64,000 nucleotides of DNA from positions 744,001 through 808,000 of the forward strand of contig NZ_CP098455.1 of NCBI RefSeq assembly GCF_023702635.1, read 5' to 3'. Below the pieces are notes generated by a model. It saw only the letters and a list, made by a program, of their open reading frames with translations, searched no databases and was not told the DNA's origin. The translations under genes and the position numbers were made by a program. Shown here in pieces: positions 62,627-64,000 of this stretch (its first letter is position 1; every line of letters begins with the position of its first letter). Origin of the DNA: Spongiibacter taiwanensis (lineage in GTDB: Bacteria; Pseudomonadota; Gammaproteobacteria; Pseudomonadales; Spongiibacteraceae).

Positions 62627-64000
62627 ATGACGCGCAAGATCCTCGTCACCAGCGCCCTGCCCTATGCCAATGGTCCACTGCACCTGGGTCATCTGTTGGA
62701 ATCCATCCAGACGGACATCTGGGTACGCTTTCAGAATTTGCGCGGCAACGACTGCCTGTATTTCTGTGCCGATGACGCCCACGGCACCGCGATCATGCTC
62801 ACCGCCGAGAAACTCGGCATTACCCCAGAAGAGCAAATCGCCCAGGTCAAGGCCCAGCACGAGCGGGATCTTGCCGGTTTCCTGATTCGCTTTGATAACT
62901 ACTACTCCACTCACTCACCCGAGAACCGCGAGCTATCCGAGCTGATATACAAGCGTCTGGACGAAAACGGCCATATCGAGCGGCGGGACATCACCCAGCT
63001 GTTCGACCCCGAAAAGCAACTGTTTCTGGCCGACCGCTACATCAAGGGTACCTGCCCCAAGTGCAAGACCGAAGACCAATACGGCGACAATTGCGAGGCC
63101 TGCGGGGCCACCTACACCCCTGCCGAGCTGATCAACCCGCGGTCGGCTATCTCCGGGGCCACGCCGGTGGAAAAAGAATCCACCCACTACTTTTTTAAAC
63201 TCGGCGAGTTCGCCGACATGCTGCGCAGCTGGACTCGCAGCGACAGCCTCCAACCCCAGATTGCCAACAAGCTCAATGAATGGCTCGATGCGGGCCTGCA
63301 AAGCTGGGACATTTCCCGGGACGCGCCCTACTTTGGTTTTGAAATCCCCGGCGCGCCTGGCAAGTACTTTTATGTCTGGCTGGATGCCCCCATCGGCTAC
63401 ATGGCCAGCTGCGCCAATTGGTGCAGCCACAATGACCGCGACTTTGACGAATTCTGGAGCAAAGACTCCAGCGCCGAGGTATACCACTTCATCGGCAAAG
63501 ACATTATTAATTTTCACGGCCTGTTCTGGCCGGCCATGCTCGACAGCGCCGGCTTCCGCCAGCCCACGGCAATTTATTCCCACGGCTTTCTCACCGTGAA
63601 TGGCAAGAAGATGTCCAAATCCCGGGGCACCTTTATCAAAGCGGAGACTTACCTGAAGCACCTGCCCCCGGAGTATCTGCGCTACTACTTTGCCGCCAAA
63701 CTGTCTGGAGCGGTGGATGATATCGACCTCAACCTGGAAGATTTCACCAAGCGGGTAAATTCTGATCTGGTGGGCAAGCTGGTCAATATCGCCAGTCGCT
63801 CTGCCAAATTTGTCCAGAAAGGCAATGACGGGAATACCACCGGCTCCCTCGACAACCCCGAACTGTGGCAGCGCACCATTGGCCTCAGCGACACCATTGC
63901 CCAACTTTTTGAGGACCGGGAATACAGCAAAGCAGTGCGGGAAATTATGGCTCTAGCCGACGCCTGCAACGAATACTTTGACCAGCGCGAACCCTGGAAG
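62627..64000 (+). CDS. metG: Methionyl-tRNA synthetase, 5' part (runs off the window)
   Basis: Class I synthetase charging tRNA-Met; 458 residues are visible and the gene continues beyond the window. The ATP-binding HIGH motif is [14 protein letters not shown] (residues about 12-25). The zinc knuckle has Cys143, Cys146, Cys156 and Cys159. [15 protein letters not shown] and [14 protein letters not shown] shape the methionine pocket, and the KMSKS loop is residues 328-332. AAGGA lies six bases before the ATG at 62627. The visible part reaches the anticodon-binding domain ([11 protein letters not shown]). The C-terminal tRNA-binding appendage, if present, is outside the window. Confidence 0.97.
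   Translation, partial: MTRKILVTSALPYANGPLHLGHLLESIQTDIWVRFQNLRGNDCLYFCADDAHGTAIMLTAEKLGITPEEQIAQVKAQHERDLAGFLIRFDNYYSTHSPENRELSELIYKRLDENGHIERRDITQLFDPEKQLFLADRYIKGTCPKCKTEDQYGDNCEACGATYTPAELINPRSAISGATPVEKESTHYFFKLGEFADMLRSWTRSDSLQPQIANKLNEWLDAGLQSWDISRDAPYFGFEIPGAPGKYFYVWLDAPIGYMASCANWCSHNDRDFDEFWSKDSSAEVYHFIGKDIINFHGLFWPAMLDSAGFRQPTAIYSHGFLTVNGKKMSKSRGTFIKAETYLKHLPPEYLRYYFAAKLSGAVDDIDLNLEDFTKRVNSDLVGKLVNIASRSAKFVQKGNDGNTTGSLDNPELWQRTIGLSDTIAQLFEDREYSKAVREIMALADACNEYFDQREPWK

Noticed and set aside
62933-63904. A 323-codon antisense frame in metG
   Set aside because: Shadow of the methionyl-tRNA synthetase coding sequence; no protein-family features.

Overview
The window is ordinary chromosomal DNA of a GC-rich gammaproteobacterium related to the Pseudomonas/Cellvibrionales lineages. 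The gene orders rpe-gph next to trp genes, murU-amgK divergent from lptD-surA-pdxA-rsmA-apaG-apaH, and purM-purN beside DUF2066-perM-hda are typical of that group. A TonB receptor, a quinone-linked molybdoenzyme and OmpA proteins with calcium-type repeats fit an aerobic, probably marine, heterotroph. The taxonomy is inferred from gene order and protein resemblance only. No rRNA, tRNA, phage, IS element or CRISPR array was seen.

Layout. 1-3.1 kb: Entner-Doudoroff genes (partial pgl, edd, convergent eda). 3.2-6.5 kb: glutathione-dependent formaldehyde oxidation (fghA, frmA) with a divergent AraC regulator. 6.5-7.5 kb: a membrane-anchored glutaredoxin-like protein and a ParA-like ATPase. 7.8-12.8 kb: tryptophan biosynthesis. 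trpGDC lies on the minus strand and trpR-trpE-trpG2 on the plus strand, with a near-perfect TrpR operator between them. 12.8-15.8 kb: DUF488 and a TonB-dependent receptor. 16-19.1 kb: gph, rpe, murU, amgK. 19.2-25.9 kb: the lptD-surA-pdxA-rsmA-apaG-apaH run, much of it coupled by one-base stop/start overlaps. 26-33 kb: msrA and a polyamine cluster (speD, speE, a fold-I amino acid decarboxylase, speC). 33-37 kb: small proteins, an orphan GspF-like membrane protein, a DnaJ-like protein, htpX and a class II aldolase. 37-44 kb: an acidic outer-membrane protein, hrpB, trxC, an AlgP/H1-like protein, DUF1244 and a LexA-boxed dinB.

44-54.6 kb is the most accessory part. It holds a collagen-like/phytase-like lipoprotein, a degenerate 3-methyladenine glycosylase, a NarB-like molybdoenzyme beside a fused DmsB-DmsC redox/anchor subunit with NtrC-like palindromes upstream, and two tandem OmpA paralogues. 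54.8-64 kb returns to core genes: hda, perM, DUF2066, purM, purN, a DUF3108 lipoprotein, dcd, apbC/mrp and the 5' part of metG.

The most notable observations are three. First, a TrpR-controlled trpR-trpE-trpG cassette sits where pseudomonad-type genomes carry a minus-strand trpE, giving a second glutamine amidotransferase. Second, a NarB-like reductase without an export signal is paired with a membrane quinol-type FeS/anchor fusion. Third, there is a structured leader ahead of the fold-I decarboxylase in the polyamine cluster. None is clearly a wholly new system; each is a testable variation on known families.
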